64,000 nt of DNA. Source: Spirillospora albida. GTDB lineage: Bacteria; Actinomycetota; Actinomycetes; Streptosporangiales; Streptosporangiaceae. Where the stretch lies: positions 434,001-498,000 of the forward strand of contig NZ_JOFJ01000001.1 in assembly GCF_000718255.1 (NCBI RefSeq), in the 5' to 3' direction. The notes beneath the pieces are model-generated. The model did no database searches. It saw only the letters and a list, made by a program, of their open reading frames with translations, and was not told the origin of the DNA. Numbering within the stretch: position 1 is the first letter of the stretch; every line of letters begins with the position of its first letter. Shown here in pieces: positions 33,956 through 43,463 of this stretch. A program made the translations under genes and the position numbers.

Positions 33956-34823
33956 TCACTGTTCGGCCGTCGCCGCCGCGGGCGCGAGTAGCGCGATGAC
34001 GCCGACGAGGGCGACCGGGACGGCGAGCGCCCAGCCGAGCCCGACGCCCTGGGCGATGAAGCCGATGACCGGGGGCCCGCCGAGCAGGCCGAGGTAGCCG
34101 ACACCGGTCACGCGCGAGATCCCGGCCGCCGCAGGGACGCCCGGGATGTTCCCGGCGGCGCTGAAGGTGACCGGCGCCACCACGGGGATGCCGCGCCCGG
34201 GGCCCGGCCGGTACGTCGTCCCTTTCCGGATGGTCGGGCAGGGCGTCCGCGGAGTGCCCGAGGAGCCCGCGGCAGCCGATCGCGACCGCGACGGCCAGCA
34301 GGCCGGACATCACCGCGAGGTGGGCCTGGACGGGAACGCGCGCGTGCGCGGCCCCGGCTCCGATCAGCGCCGCGGCCAGCGTCCCGATGCTGTACGCCCC
34401 GTGCAGCCCGGACATCAGCGGGCGGCCGTACGCCCGCTCGACCGCGACGCCCTGGGCGTTCATCGCCACGTCCATCAGCCCGAGCGCCCCGCCGAACAGG
34501 ACGAGCGCCCCCATCAGCGCGGGCAGGTTCCACGCGAACGCGAGCGGAAGCAGGGACAGCGCCGCCGCGACGCCGGACACCAGGGTCGTCGCCCGGCTCC
34601 CCCGCGCCGCGATGACCGGCCCGGCGAACCGGACGGCGGCCACGACGCCGGCGGGGGCTCCGAGCAGCGCCACGCCCATCGTGCCCTCGCCGAGCCCGAG
34701 CCGCTCCTTGACCTGCGGGATCCGCGCCACCCAGGCGGCCGCGACCAGGCCGTGGGCGACGAACGCGACGGTCACCGCCTCGCGCGCCGCCCGTACCTCC
34801 GCCCCGCGCCTCAAGATCATCAA
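33956..34823 (-). pseudogene. MFS transporter with internal deletion and frameshift
   Basis: The first six membrane segments are intact from MILRRGAEVRAAREAVTVAF to GLLAVAVAIGCRGLLGHS in one frame. Near 34190-34215 the sequence jumps to VVAPVTFSAAGNIPGVPAAA and GISRVTGVGYLGLLGGPPVI in another frame, ending PAAATAEQ. Compared with the usual length of about 400 residues, some 110 residues covering about three membrane segments are missing. The transporter is therefore dead. Confidence 0.8.
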
Positions 34824-34913
34824 AGCCGGGCCTACGCGCTCCGCCCGGCCCCGGAGGCGGCCGTCACGAACCGGCGCCCGGGTCGCTCACCCGCGGCGTC
34901 CGGGCGCCGCGCG

Positions 34914-36140
34914 TCACAGCAGGTCGGACAGGGGCGTCTTCGTGTCGGCGAGGGCGTCCCGGTCCGGGCGGGCGGCGGACCGGATCAGGTTCTGGATGTC
35001 GCCCGTCACGTCCCAGACGTTGACGTTCATCCCCGCGACGACGCGGCCGTCCGACAGCCAGAACGCGATGAACTCGCGGGACGCGACATCGCCGCGGGTG
35101 ACGACGGCGTCGTACTCCCCCGGGGCCGGGGCGCCCGACATCTCCATGCCGAGGTCGTACTGGTCGGTGTAGAAGTACGGGATCCGGTCGTAGGAGACGT
35201 CCCGGCCGAGCATGGCGCGGGCGGCGGCGGGGCCGCCGTTCAGGGCGTTCGCCCAGTGCTCTACCCGGATGCGGCGGCCGAGCAGGGGGTTGTAGGCGTT
35301 CGCGACGTCGCCCGCCGCGTAGATGTCGGGGTCGGAGGTGCGCAGCGACGCGTCCACGAGGACGCCGTCGGACACCTCCAGCCCGGCCTCCTCGGCGAGT
35401 CGGGTGTTGGGGCGGGCGCCGATGCCCACGATGACGACGTCCGCCGGGACCTCCGCGCCGCCGGACGTGACGACCGCCGACACCTGCCCGGCGCCCCAGA
35501 ATCCGGCGACGCCCTGGTCGAGCCGCAGGTCGACGCCGTGCAGGCGGTGCAGGGCGGCGAACATCCCGCCCATCTCCGGGCCCAGCGCGGCGTGCAGCGG
35601 GACCGGCTCCGGGTCGATGACCGTGACGTCGTTGCGGTGGCCGCGCGCGGCGGCGGCCGTCTCCAGCCCGATCCAGCCCGCCCCGGCGATGACGACGCGG
35701 CGCCCGCCGGGGGCGAGGGCCCGCTTCAGTTCCGCGGCGTCCGCCATCGTGCGCAGGTAGTGGATGCCCTGGAGGGTCGCGCCCGGCACGTCGAGGCGCC
35801 GGGGAGAGGCGCCGGTGGCGAGCAGCAACCGGTCGTACCGGACGGATTCGCCGCTCGCGAGCCGCACCTCGTGCGCGGCCCGGTCGATCGCGGCGGCGGC
35901 CGTGCCGAGGCGCAGCTCGACGCGCTGCTCGCCGTACCAGCCCTCCTCGTGGAGGAACGCCTTCTCGCGGGGCTCGGCGCCGGTCAGGAAACCCTTGGAG
36001 AGCGGTGGCCGGTCGTAGGGACGTTCGGGCTCGTCGCCGATGAGGACCACCCGGCCCGCGAAGCCCTCCGCGCGGAGCGTTTCGGCGGCCTTGGCGCCGG
36101 CCAGGCTCGCGCCGACGATGACGAACGTCTCCTCGGGCAT
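34914..36140 (-). CDS. NAD(P)/FAD-dependent ferredoxin reductase-like oxidoreductase
   Basis: A 408-residue flavoprotein of the rhodocoxin/putidaredoxin reductase family. The FAD-binding Rossmann motif FVIVGASLAGAKAAETLR is at the N-terminus, the NAD(P)H motif VVIAGAGWIGLETAAAARG is at about residue 150, and the second FAD motif DIYAAGDVANAYNPLLG is at about 275. Such enzymes pass electrons from NAD(P)H to a ferredoxin or rubredoxin serving a monooxygenase. No redox partner is adjacent. AGGAGG lies 7 nt before the ATG. Confidence 0.92.
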   Translation of the reverse strand: MPEETFVIVGASLAGAKAAETLRAEGFAGRVVLIGDEPERPYDRPPLSKGFLTGAEPREKAFLHEEGWYGEQRVELRLGTAAAAIDRAAHEVRLASGESVRYDRLLLATGASPRRLDVPGATLQGIHYLRTMADAAELKRALAPGGRRVVIAGAGWIGLETAAAARGHRNDVTVIDPEPVPLHAALGPEMGGMFAALHRLHGVDLRLDQGVAGFWGAGQVSAVVTSGGAEVPADVVIVGIGARPNTRLAEEAGLEVSDGVLVDASLRTSDPDIYAAGDVANAYNPLLGRRIRVEHWANALNGGPAAARAMLGRDVSYDRIPYFYTDQYDLGMEMSGAPAPGEYDAVVTRGDVASREFIAFWLSDGRVVAGMNVNVWDVTGDIQNLIRSAARPDRDALADTKTPLSDLL

Positions 36141-36218
36141 GACGGACCCTCCTGTAGGTGACCTTCTGCTATCCCTACAGCGGTGTCCGGGCGGAGACAA
36201 GTGCCCGTGTTCGGCGCG

Positions 36219-37481
36219 TCAGAGCCGTACCCGGTCGCTCAGCATCCGATGGCGCACCATCGCCGACATGTCGGTCAGCGACGCGATCTGGTCGACGACC
36301 GCGCGGAGCCGCGCGGCATCGTCGCCGGCGTCCAGGAACGCCTGCCGGAACCCCGGATCGAGCGTACCGGGTGCGCCCGCGAGCATCAGTTCGGCCAGCT
36401 CCATGATCAGCGTCCGCTGCTGCGCCCGGATCTCCTCGTGGCTGATCCACACGTAGTGCGCGGTGATGCCCTTGAGGAGCGCGTTCTCCAGCCGCTGCGC
36501 GCGCGGGACGATCAGGTCCGCGGTGTGCCGGGTGAGGGGCCGGTCGCCGTGGGCGGCGCGCGTGGCGTCCTCGGCGGCCAGGCAGAACCGGCCGATCAGC
36601 GTGCTGGTCAGGTTCTTCAGGGCGGCGAGCGTGCGCGGCGTGCCGTCGTAGCGGTCGGGCCAGTACGGCTGGGCGAGCAGCCCCGCGAACCGCTCCTCCA
36701 GCTCGGCGAGGTCGGCGTCCGCGCAGTAGAGCCTGCGGCACGTCTCGGCGACCAGCCGGCGCTCGGCGGGGTCGGCGAGCCGGGCGAAGTCGATGTGCCC
36801 GGCGACGATCGCGTCCTCCAGGTCGTGCACGGAGTAGGCGACGTCGTCGCTCCAGTCCATGACCTGGGCCTCGAAGCAGGTGCGGTCGCCCTCGGCGCCC
36901 TCCCGGACCCACCGCGCGACGTCGGCGTCGTCGGAGTACACGCCGAACTTGCCGCCGACGGCCTCGGACTGGGGCCACGGATACTTCATCGAGGCGTCCA
37001 GGACGGCGCGGGTCAGGTTGAGGCCGACGCTGCGGCCGTGCAGGGGCGGGCCGTCCGGCGCGAACGACTTCGGCTCCAGCCGGGTCAGGACGCGCAGGCT
37101 CTGCGCGTTCCCCTCGAATCCGCCGCAGGCGCGGGCCACCGCGTCGAGGGCGGCCTCGCCGTTGTGCCCGAACGGGGGGTGCCCGATGTCGTGGGCGAGG
37201 CAGGCCGTCTCGACGAGGTCGGGGTCGCAGCCGAGCGCCTTGCCGAGCTCGCGGCCGACCTGCGCGCACTCCAGCGAGTGGGTGAGGCGGGTGCGCAGCG
37301 ACTGGACGGTGTCGGCGCCGGCGTCCGCGGCCGGGGAGGCCACCTGCGTCTTGGCCGCGAGCCGGCGGAGCGCGGCACTGTGCAGGACGCGGGCGCGGTC
37401 GCGTTCGAACGCGGTGCGGTCGCGGCGCTTGGGGGCCTCGGGCACCCATCTGCGGCGGTCGTGGTCGGAGTAGTCCGTCAT
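36219..37481 (-). CDS. dgt: Deoxyguanosinetriphosphate triphosphohydrolase-like HD protein
   Basis: A 420-residue HD-domain dNTPase. Metal ligands are visible in RTRLTHSLECAQVGRELGK, CLAHDIGHPPFGHNGEAAL and VMDWSDDVAYSVHDLED. Family members hydrolyse dGTP (and often other dNTPs) to nucleoside and triphosphate, balancing nucleotide pools. In many actinomycetes this gene lies next to dnaG; here degraded genes and two intact ones separate them. Confidence 0.93.
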   Translation of the reverse strand: MTDYSDHDRRRWVPEAPKRRDRTAFERDRARVLHSAALRRLAAKTQVASPAADAGADTVQSLRTRLTHSLECAQVGRELGKALGCDPDLVETACLAHDIGHPPFGHNGEAALDAVARACGGFEGNAQSLRVLTRLEPKSFAPDGPPLHGRSVGLNLTRAVLDASMKYPWPQSEAVGGKFGVYSDDADVARWVREGAEGDRTCFEAQVMDWSDDVAYSVHDLEDAIVAGHIDFARLADPAERRLVAETCRRLYCADADLAELEERFAGLLAQPYWPDRYDGTPRTLAALKNLTSTLIGRFCLAAEDATRAAHGDRPLTRHTADLIVPRAQRLENALLKGITAHYVWISHEEIRAQQRTLIMELAELMLAGAPGTLDPGFRQAFLDAGDDAARLRAVVDQIASLTDMSAMVRHRMLSDRVRL

Positions 37482-37533
37482 CCCTGTCCAGGGTAAACGG
37501 CACGGGTGACCGTTCTCCCGCCCCGAGGGGGCG

Positions 37534-38298
37534 TCACGGCGTGGCCGGCGGCGGCGCGGGCGCCTGGCTCGGATCGCCGTGAATGACCTTGATCGTCTCG
37601 CGGGGCGTCTTCACGCTCTTGCCGAGCAGCACGTACGACAGGTATCCGCCCGTCTCCCGGACGATGTAGTTCAGCTGGGTGTCGCGCGTCTGCACGCTCG
37701 GCCCGCTGCGGGTCGGGGACGCGGCGGCCTCGATGCCGTTGTCCTCGGCCATCCGCTTCGAGCGCAGCCCGTGCCAGGGGTCGGTCACGATGACGCCGGA
37801 CTTCCAGTTCCGCCGCTCGTACTCCCGGCCGACGGCCCGGAAGCTCTCCAGGGTGTCGCGCCCCACCGGCACCGCCACGACCTGCGCCGCGGGCACCCGG
37901 CCCTTCTCGATCAGCCACCTGCGGCCCGAGTCGGCCTCGGTGAAGTTGTCGCCGGGGGCCTTGCCGCCGACCGTGACGATCGTCGGGGCGACGCCCGCCC
38001 GCCACAGGTCGAGGGCGTGCTGGAGCCGCCATTTCAGGGTTGGGGACGGAACGCCGTTGTACTGCGCCGCGCCGAGCACGATGATCGCGTCGGACCGGGG
38101 CCGCTCGTCCTGCCGCGCCTGGTGCCAGACCCGCCCGCCGACGGCGAGCGGGGTCAGGACGGCGATCGCCAGCAGGGCCAGGAACACGGTCAGCGGGACC
38201 GTGATCCAGCGGGACCTCCGGCGCCGCCCCTTCCGGCCGCGCGGGGTCTTCTCCGTTTCGTCCGACTCGAGGTCCGGCAACTCCGCTTCCAGGGTCAT
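37534..38298 (-). CDS. YdcF-like (DUF218) membrane-anchored protein
   Basis: A 254-residue protein. A charged N-terminus with RKGRRRRSR precedes one membrane segment (VPLTVFLALLAIAVLTPLAV), so the DUF218 domain faces outward. That domain has DAIIVLGAAQYNGVPSPTLK, VTVGGKAPGDNFTEA, VPVGRDTLESFRAV and VIVTDPWHGLRS. DUF218 proteins have been linked to envelope and vancomycin-sensitivity functions (SanA-like), but the activity is unclear. ATG 38298 is chosen; GTG 38310 or 38346 are alternatives. Confidence 0.85.
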   Translation of the reverse strand: MTLEAELPDLESDETEKTPRGRKGRRRRSRWITVPLTVFLALLAIAVLTPLAVGGRVWHQARQDERPRSDAIIVLGAAQYNGVPSPTLKWRLQHALDLWRAGVAPTIVTVGGKAPGDNFTEADSGRRWLIEKGRVPAAQVVAVPVGRDTLESFRAVGREYERRNWKSGVIVTDPWHGLRSKRMAEDNGIEAAASPTRSGPSVQTRDTQLNYIVRETGGYLSYVLLGKSVKTPRETIKVIHGDPSQAPAPPPATP

Positions 38299-38375
38299 CT
38301 CACGGGACACGTTAGTGAGATGGTCCGGCGGGGGCGGGAAGTTCACGGGAACGGCGTGTCCCTCCCGCTCGACCG

Positions 38376-38422
38376 CCGGTTCCGGGGCCGGTCCCGCCGC
38401 GCGGGACCGGCCCCGGAACCGG
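38376..38422 (-). terminator. Very strong terminator hairpin after ppdK
   Basis: A perfect 22-bp stem with a 3-nt loop (CGC at 38398-38400). The left arm begins CCGGTTCCGGGG and the right arm mirrors it. It begins 2 bp after the ppdK stop codon on the minus strand, so termination of ppdK is the likely role. Confidence 0.85.
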
Positions 38423-38424
38423 GT

Positions 38425-41112
38425 TCAGCGGCTGTCGCTGTCGGACGCCTCGATGGCGGCGCGCCCGGCCTCCAGGCGCGCCACGGGTACCCGGAACGGC
38501 GAGCAGGACACGTAGTCGAGCCCGACCTCGTGGCAGAAGTGCACCGAGTCGGGGTCGCCGCCGTGCTCGCCGCAGATGCCGAGCTTGATCCCCGGACGGG
38601 CCCTGCGGCCCTCCTCCGCGGCGATCCGGACGAGCCGCCCGACGCCGTCCCGGTCGAGGGTCTCGAACGGGGACACGCCGAAGATGCCGAGTTCCAGGTA
38701 GCGGGAGAAGAACGCCGCCTCGACGTCGTCGCGGGAGAAGCCCCACGTCGTCTGGGTGAGGTCGTTCGTCCCGAAGGAGAAGAACTCGGCGGCCTCGGCG
38801 ATCTGCCCGGCGGTCAGCGCCGCCCGCGGCAGCTCGATCATGGTGCCGATCAGCGCGGAGACGTCCACGCCGGTCGCCGTCTTCACCCCGTCCAGGATCT
38901 TGAGGGCCTCCTCGCGGACGGCCTCCAGCTCCTGGACGGCGCCGACGAGCGGGATCATGATCTCCGGCCGGGGGTCGCCGCCCGCCGCCCGGCGCGCGGC
39001 GGCCGCCTCGGCGATCGCCCGCACCTGCATCGAGAACAGCCCGGGAATCACCAAACCGAGCCGCACGCCGCGCAGTCCCAACATAGGGTTCTGCTCGTGC
39101 AGCCGGTGGACCGCCTCGAGCAGCCTGCGGTCCTTCGGATCGGCGCCGTCGCCCGCGAGGGCGACCTTGACGGACAGCTCGGTGAGGTCGGGGAGGAATT
39201 CGTGCAGCGGCGGGTCGATCAGCCGGATGGTGACCGGCAGCCCGTCCATCGCCTCGAAGATGCCCTCGAAGTCCTCGCGCTGCAGCGGCGCCAGGGCGTC
39301 CAGCGCGTCCTGCCGCTCCTCGTCGCCCTCGGCGAGGATGAGCTGCTCGACGAGCCGGCGGCGGTCGCCGAGGAACATGTGCTCGGTGCGGCACAGCCCG
39401 ATGCCCTGGGCGCCGAAGCGGCGGGCGCGCGCCGCGTCCTCCGGGTTGTCGGCGTTCGCGCGGACCTTCAGCGCGGCCTGCGCGTCGGCGTGCGCCATGA
39501 TCCGGTCGACGGCGGTGACGAGCTCGTCGCCGTCCCCTGCGCTGCGCGTGCCCTCGAAGTACTGCACGACCGGGGAGTCCTCGACGGGCACCTCACCGAG
39601 GTACACGTCGCCGGACGTGCCGTCGATCGAGATGACGTCGCCCTCGCTCACGGTGACGCCGCCGGGGGCGGTGAAGCGCCCGGCCTTGACGTCGACGTCG
39701 AGCTCCTCGGCGCCGCACACGCAGGTCTTGCCCATGCCGCGGGCGACGACGGCCGCGTGCGAGGTCTTCCCGCCCCGGGACGTGAGGACGCCCTGCGCCG
39801 CCACCATCCCGGCGAGGTCGTCGGGGTTGGTCTCGCGGCGGACGAGGATGACGTCCTCGCCCCGCCCGGCGAGCTCCACGGCCCGCTCGGAGGTGAAGAC
39901 GACCTTGCCCACGGCGGCGCCGGGGGAGGCGTTCATGCCCTTCGTCAGCTTCTTGCCCCCGTCGACCTTCGCGGCGAACCGGGGGAACATCAGCTGCGCG
40001 AGCTGGTCGCCGGTGACGCGGCGCGCGGCCTCGTCCAGGTCGATGAGGCCCTGGTCGAGGAGCTGGCAGGCGATCCGGAACGCGGCGGCGGCGGTGCGCT
40101 TGCCGACCCGTGTCTGGAGCATCCACAGCTTGCCGCGCTCGATCGTGAACTCGATGTCGCACATGTCGCGGTAGTGGTTCTCCAGCGTCTCCATGATCTC
40201 GAGAAGCCGGTCGTAGGACGCCTTGTCGATGCGCTCCAGGTCGAGCAGCGGCACCGTGTTGCGGATGCCGGCGACGACGTCCTCGCCCTGCGCGTTCTGC
40301 AGGTAGTCGCCGTACACGCCCTGCTGGCCGGACGCGGGGTCGCGGGTGAACGCGACGCCGGTGCCGGAGTCCATCCCGAGGTTGCCGAACACCATCGAGC
40401 AGATGTTGACGGCGGTGCCGAGGTCGACGGGGATGCGCTCCTGGCGGCGGTACAGGATCGCCCGGTCGGCGTTCCAGGAGTCGAACACGGCCTTGACCGC
40501 GAGGTCCATCTGCTCGCGCGGGTCGGTCGGGAACTCCCGGCCGGCCTCCTCGCGCACGATCGCCTTGAAGCGCTCCACCAGGCCCTTGACGTCCTCTGCC
40601 GTGAGGTCGACGTCGTTCTTGGTGCCGCGGGCCTCCTTGGCGGCCTCGATGGCCTCCTCGAACAGCTCGCCGTCGATGTCCAGCACGGTCTTGCCGAACA
40701 TCTGGATGAGCCGGCGGTAGGAGTCCCACGCGAACCGCTCGTCGCCCGCCTGCGCGGCGAGGCCGTGCACGGAGTCGTCGTTCAGCCCGATGTTGAGGAC
40801 GGTCTCCATCATCCCCGGCATGCTGAACTTCGCTCCGGAGCGGACGCTGACCAGCAGCGGGTCGTCGCTCTGCCCGAGCCGCTTGCCCATGGCGGACTCG
40901 AGCGCGCGCAGGTGCTCGTCCACCTCGTCCTGCAGGCCGGGCGGGACGCTCCCGTGCTCGAGGTAGTACCGGCATGCCTCCGTTGTGATCGTGAACCCGG
41001 GAGGAACGGGCAGACCGAGGTTGGTCATCTCGGCGAGGTTGGCGCCCTTGCCACCCAGCAGATCCTTGAGGTCCTTGTTTCCCTCAGTGAAGTCGTACAC
41101 GAACTTCGGCAC
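38425..41112 (-). CDS. ppdK: Pyruvate, phosphate dikinase
   Basis: An 895-residue enzyme that interconverts pyruvate, ATP and phosphate with phosphoenolpyruvate, AMP and diphosphate. It has an N-terminal ATP-binding domain (LLGGKGANLAEMTNLGLPVP), the phospho-histidine domain with the swivelling His in GGKTSHAAVVARGMGKTCVC, and the C-terminal PEP barrel (LCRTEHMF, FSFGTNDLTQTTWGFSRDD and KLGICGEHGGDPDSVHF). The GTG at 41112 follows AAGGAG with a good spacer. It is divergent from the GH15 gene, suggesting a place in carbon-storage metabolism. Confidence 0.97.
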   Translation of the reverse strand: MPKFVYDFTEGNKDLKDLLGGKGANLAEMTNLGLPVPPGFTITTEACRYYLEHGSVPPGLQDEVDEHLRALESAMGKRLGQSDDPLLVSVRSGAKFSMPGMMETVLNIGLNDDSVHGLAAQAGDERFAWDSYRRLIQMFGKTVLDIDGELFEEAIEAAKEARGTKNDVDLTAEDVKGLVERFKAIVREEAGREFPTDPREQMDLAVKAVFDSWNADRAILYRRQERIPVDLGTAVNICSMVFGNLGMDSGTGVAFTRDPASGQQGVYGDYLQNAQGEDVVAGIRNTVPLLDLERIDKASYDRLLEIMETLENHYRDMCDIEFTIERGKLWMLQTRVGKRTAAAAFRIACQLLDQGLIDLDEAARRVTGDQLAQLMFPRFAAKVDGGKKLTKGMNASPGAAVGKVVFTSERAVELAGRGEDVILVRRETNPDDLAGMVAAQGVLTSRGGKTSHAAVVARGMGKTCVCGAEELDVDVKAGRFTAPGGVTVSEGDVISIDGTSGDVYLGEVPVEDSPVVQYFEGTRSAGDGDELVTAVDRIMAHADAQAALKVRANADNPEDAARARRFGAQGIGLCRTEHMFLGDRRRLVEQLILAEGDEERQDALDALAPLQREDFEGIFEAMDGLPVTIRLIDPPLHEFLPDLTELSVKVALAGDGADPKDRRLLEAVHRLHEQNPMLGLRGVRLGLVIPGLFSMQVRAIAEAAAARRAAGGDPRPEIMIPLVGAVQELEAVREEALKILDGVKTATGVDVSALIGTMIELPRAALTAGQIAEAAEFFSFGTNDLTQTTWGFSRDDVEAAFFSRYLELGIFGVSPFETLDRDGVGRLVRIAAEEGRRARPGIKLGICGEHGGDPDSVHFCHEVGLDYVSCSPFRVPVARLEAGRAAIEASDSDSR

Positions 41113-41398
41113 GGGGAGCTCCTTCTCGCTCCGACAACTCGCAAGTGCAGGACCGGTACGTCCCCTCTGGACGCGCGTCGTCACACGTCCGGACCGGTGA
41201 CGGCCCGCTGCACTGTTTGCCGGGACTGTACCCGCGCCGCGGCGATCGCCTCGGCGCCCCGTCCACCCGACAGCATTTCCGCAGGTCAAGCCCACGATAG
41301 TGGTCTATTCCACCGGGTACCGACCGGTGTGCGGAAAATCACCGTGCGGTTACGGTGATCCGCCCCGTGGGCGCGGCCACTGCCGAGGAGAGGGAAAG

Positions 41399-43306
41399 AT
41401 GGATCAAGGAGGTGAGGTTGTGAGGCCGAAGGTCGCCGGCGGCCGGGCGGGAGATCCGTTCGCCCCCATAGCCGATTTCGGATTCCTGTCCGACTGCGAG
41501 ACGACCGCGCTGGTGGCGCCGAGCGGCAACATCGAGTGGATGTGCCTGCCCAAGATGGACTCACCGAGCGTGTTCGGCTCCATCCTGGACCGGGACGCGG
41601 GGTACTTCCGCGTCGGCCCGGCGGGCGTGGAGGTGCCCGCCGCGCAGCGCTACATCCCCGGCACCATGGTGATGGAGACCACCTGGTGGGTGCACGGCGG
41701 CTGGCTGGTGGTGACGGACGCCCTGCTGATGGGTCCGTGGCACCACGAAACGGAACGGTCCCACACGCACCGCCGGGCCCCCACGGACTACGACGCCGAC
41801 CACGTGCTGCTGCGGATGGTGCGGTGCGTGAACGGCGCCGTTCAGGTCCGGCTCGACTGCATGCCCGTGTTCGACTACGGCCAGACGCCCGCCCGCTGGG
41901 AGCACAGCGGGTACGGCTACCACGAGGCCCTCGCCCGCGGGAACGGCATCGGGCTGCGGCTCACCACCGACATGAACGTCGGGTTCGAGGGCTCGCTCGC
42001 CACCGCCCGGACGCTGCTGAAGCAGGGCGAGTCCAGGTACGTGGCGCTGTCCTGGAGCGAGCACGCCGCGCCCGAGAGCTATCTGGAGGCGCAGGAACGG
42101 CTCGTCTGGACCGTCCACCACTGGCAGCACTGGCTGGACCGGGGCCGCTTCCCCGACCACCCGTGGCGCAGCCACCTGCAGCGCAGCGCCCTCACGCTGA
42201 AGGGCCTCACGTTCGCGCCGTCCGGGGCGGTGGCCGCCGCCGCGACGACGTCGCTGCCGGAGGCGCCGGGCGGGGACCGCAACTGGGACTACCGCTACAC
42301 GTGGATCCGCGACTCCACGATGGCGCTGTGGGCGTTCTACACGCTCGGCTACGACTGGGAGGCCAACGACTTCTTCTACTTCATCACCGACGTGGCGGAG
42401 GCCGCCGAGGGCAAGCTCCAGATCATGTACGGGCTGGACGGCCGGGAGGAGCTGCCGGAGTCCACGCTCGACCACCTCAGCGGCTACGGCGACGCCCGTC
42501 CGGTGCGCATCGGCAACGAGGCGTACATGCAGGCGCAGCACGACGTGTGGGGCGCGATCATCGGGTCGATCTACCTGTTCGTGCGCAAGCGCGACCGGCT
42601 CGACGACCGGCTCTGGAAGATCGTCGTCAAGCAGGTGGAGGACGCCCTCGCGAACTGGCGCGCGCCCGACTGCGGCATGTGGGAGGTGCGCGGCGAGCCG
42701 CAGCACTTCACCTCGTCCAAGGTGTTCTGCTGGGTCGCCGCCGAGCGCGGCGCCCGCCTCGCCCGCATCCGCGGCGACCACGAGCGGGCGATCCGCTGGC
42801 AGAGCGCCGCCGACGAGATCCACGCGGACGTGCTGGCCAACGCGCTCGACGGGCGCGGCGTGTTCACCGCGCACTACGGCGCGACGGCGCTGGACGCGTC
42901 GGCGCTGCTGATCCCGCTGCTCGGGTTCCTGCCCGCCGACGACAAGCGGGTCCGGGAGACCGTCCTCGCGATCGCGGACGAGCTGTCGGAGGACGACCTC
43001 GTCCTGCGCTACCGGGCGGGCGAGACCGACGACGGGTTCGAGTCCGAGGAGGGCACCTTCACGATCTGCTCGTTCTGGCTGGTCAGCGCGCTGGTGATGG
43101 TCGGTGAGCTGGAGCGGGCGCGGGCGCTGTGCGAGAAGCTGCTGTCGTACGCGAGCCCGCTGCAGCTGTACGCCGAGGAGATCGACCCGCACACCGGGCG
43201 GCACCTCGGCAACTTCCCGCAGGCGTTCACCCATCTGGCGCTGATCAACGCGGTGATGCAGGTGATCCGGGCGGAGAACGACGAGCCGCAGCCGCCGCTG
43301 GCATGA
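41399..43306 (+). CDS. Glycoside hydrolase family 15 enzyme (trehalase/glucoamylase-like)
   Basis: A 635-residue cytoplasmic enzyme. The N-terminal domain opens with PFAPIADFGFLSDCETTALV, and the (alpha/alpha)6 catalytic domain has GDRNWDYRYTWIRDSTMALW and a C-terminal EEIDPHTGRHLGNFPQAFTH. Actinobacterial members of this exact type have been shown to be trehalases, so that is the best guess; the substrate is not proved by sequence. The ATG at 41399 follows GAGGAGAGGGA. It is divergent from ppdK across a 286-bp gap with no clear motif. Confidence 0.9.
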   Translation: MDQGGEVVRPKVAGGRAGDPFAPIADFGFLSDCETTALVAPSGNIEWMCLPKMDSPSVFGSILDRDAGYFRVGPAGVEVPAAQRYIPGTMVMETTWWVHGGWLVVTDALLMGPWHHETERSHTHRRAPTDYDADHVLLRMVRCVNGAVQVRLDCMPVFDYGQTPARWEHSGYGYHEALARGNGIGLRLTTDMNVGFEGSLATARTLLKQGESRYVALSWSEHAAPESYLEAQERLVWTVHHWQHWLDRGRFPDHPWRSHLQRSALTLKGLTFAPSGAVAAAATTSLPEAPGGDRNWDYRYTWIRDSTMALWAFYTLGYDWEANDFFYFITDVAEAAEGKLQIMYGLDGREELPESTLDHLSGYGDARPVRIGNEAYMQAQHDVWGAIIGSIYLFVRKRDRLDDRLWKIVVKQVEDALANWRAPDCGMWEVRGEPQHFTSSKVFCWVAAERGARLARIRGDHERAIRWQSAADEIHADVLANALDGRGVFTAHYGATALDASALLIPLLGFLPADDKRVRETVLAIADELSEDDLVLRYRAGETDDGFESEEGTFTICSFWLVSALVMVGELERARALCEKLLSYASPLQLYAEEIDPHTGRHLGNFPQAFTHLALINAVMQVIRAENDEPQPPLA

Positions 43307-43419
43307 CCCCCGACCGGGCCGGAAACGTCCAGACCGTGGAGCGCCGCGTCGGCTGCCCGGCCGCCGGTGACGACCGCCGGCTGACCACGCCGTTCGCGGC
43401 CCCCTGAGCCGGCCGGGGC

Positions 43420-43448
43420 GCCGGTGCCCGCGCGAGGCGGGCACCGGC
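43420..43448. terminator. Hairpin between GH15 and secDF
   Basis: Perfect 12-bp arms GCCGGTGCCCGC and GCGGGCACCGGC with a 5-nt loop lie between two convergent genes and could terminate both. Confidence 0.75.
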
Positions 43449-43463
43449 CACCCGCGCCGGCTC

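Noticed and set aside
33432..34823. One 463-residue protein spanning MFS and GtrA
   Set aside because: The first half is an MFS N-terminus and the last 155 residues are a complete GtrA protein with its own GTG. The middle is low-quality Arg/Pro-rich translation, so the fusion is an accident of the MFS deletion and frameshift.
37579..41358. A 1259-codon open frame opposite ppdK
   Set aside because: It is the antisense shadow of ppdK in GC-rich DNA, with repetitive Arg/Leu/Val/Gly content and no domain.
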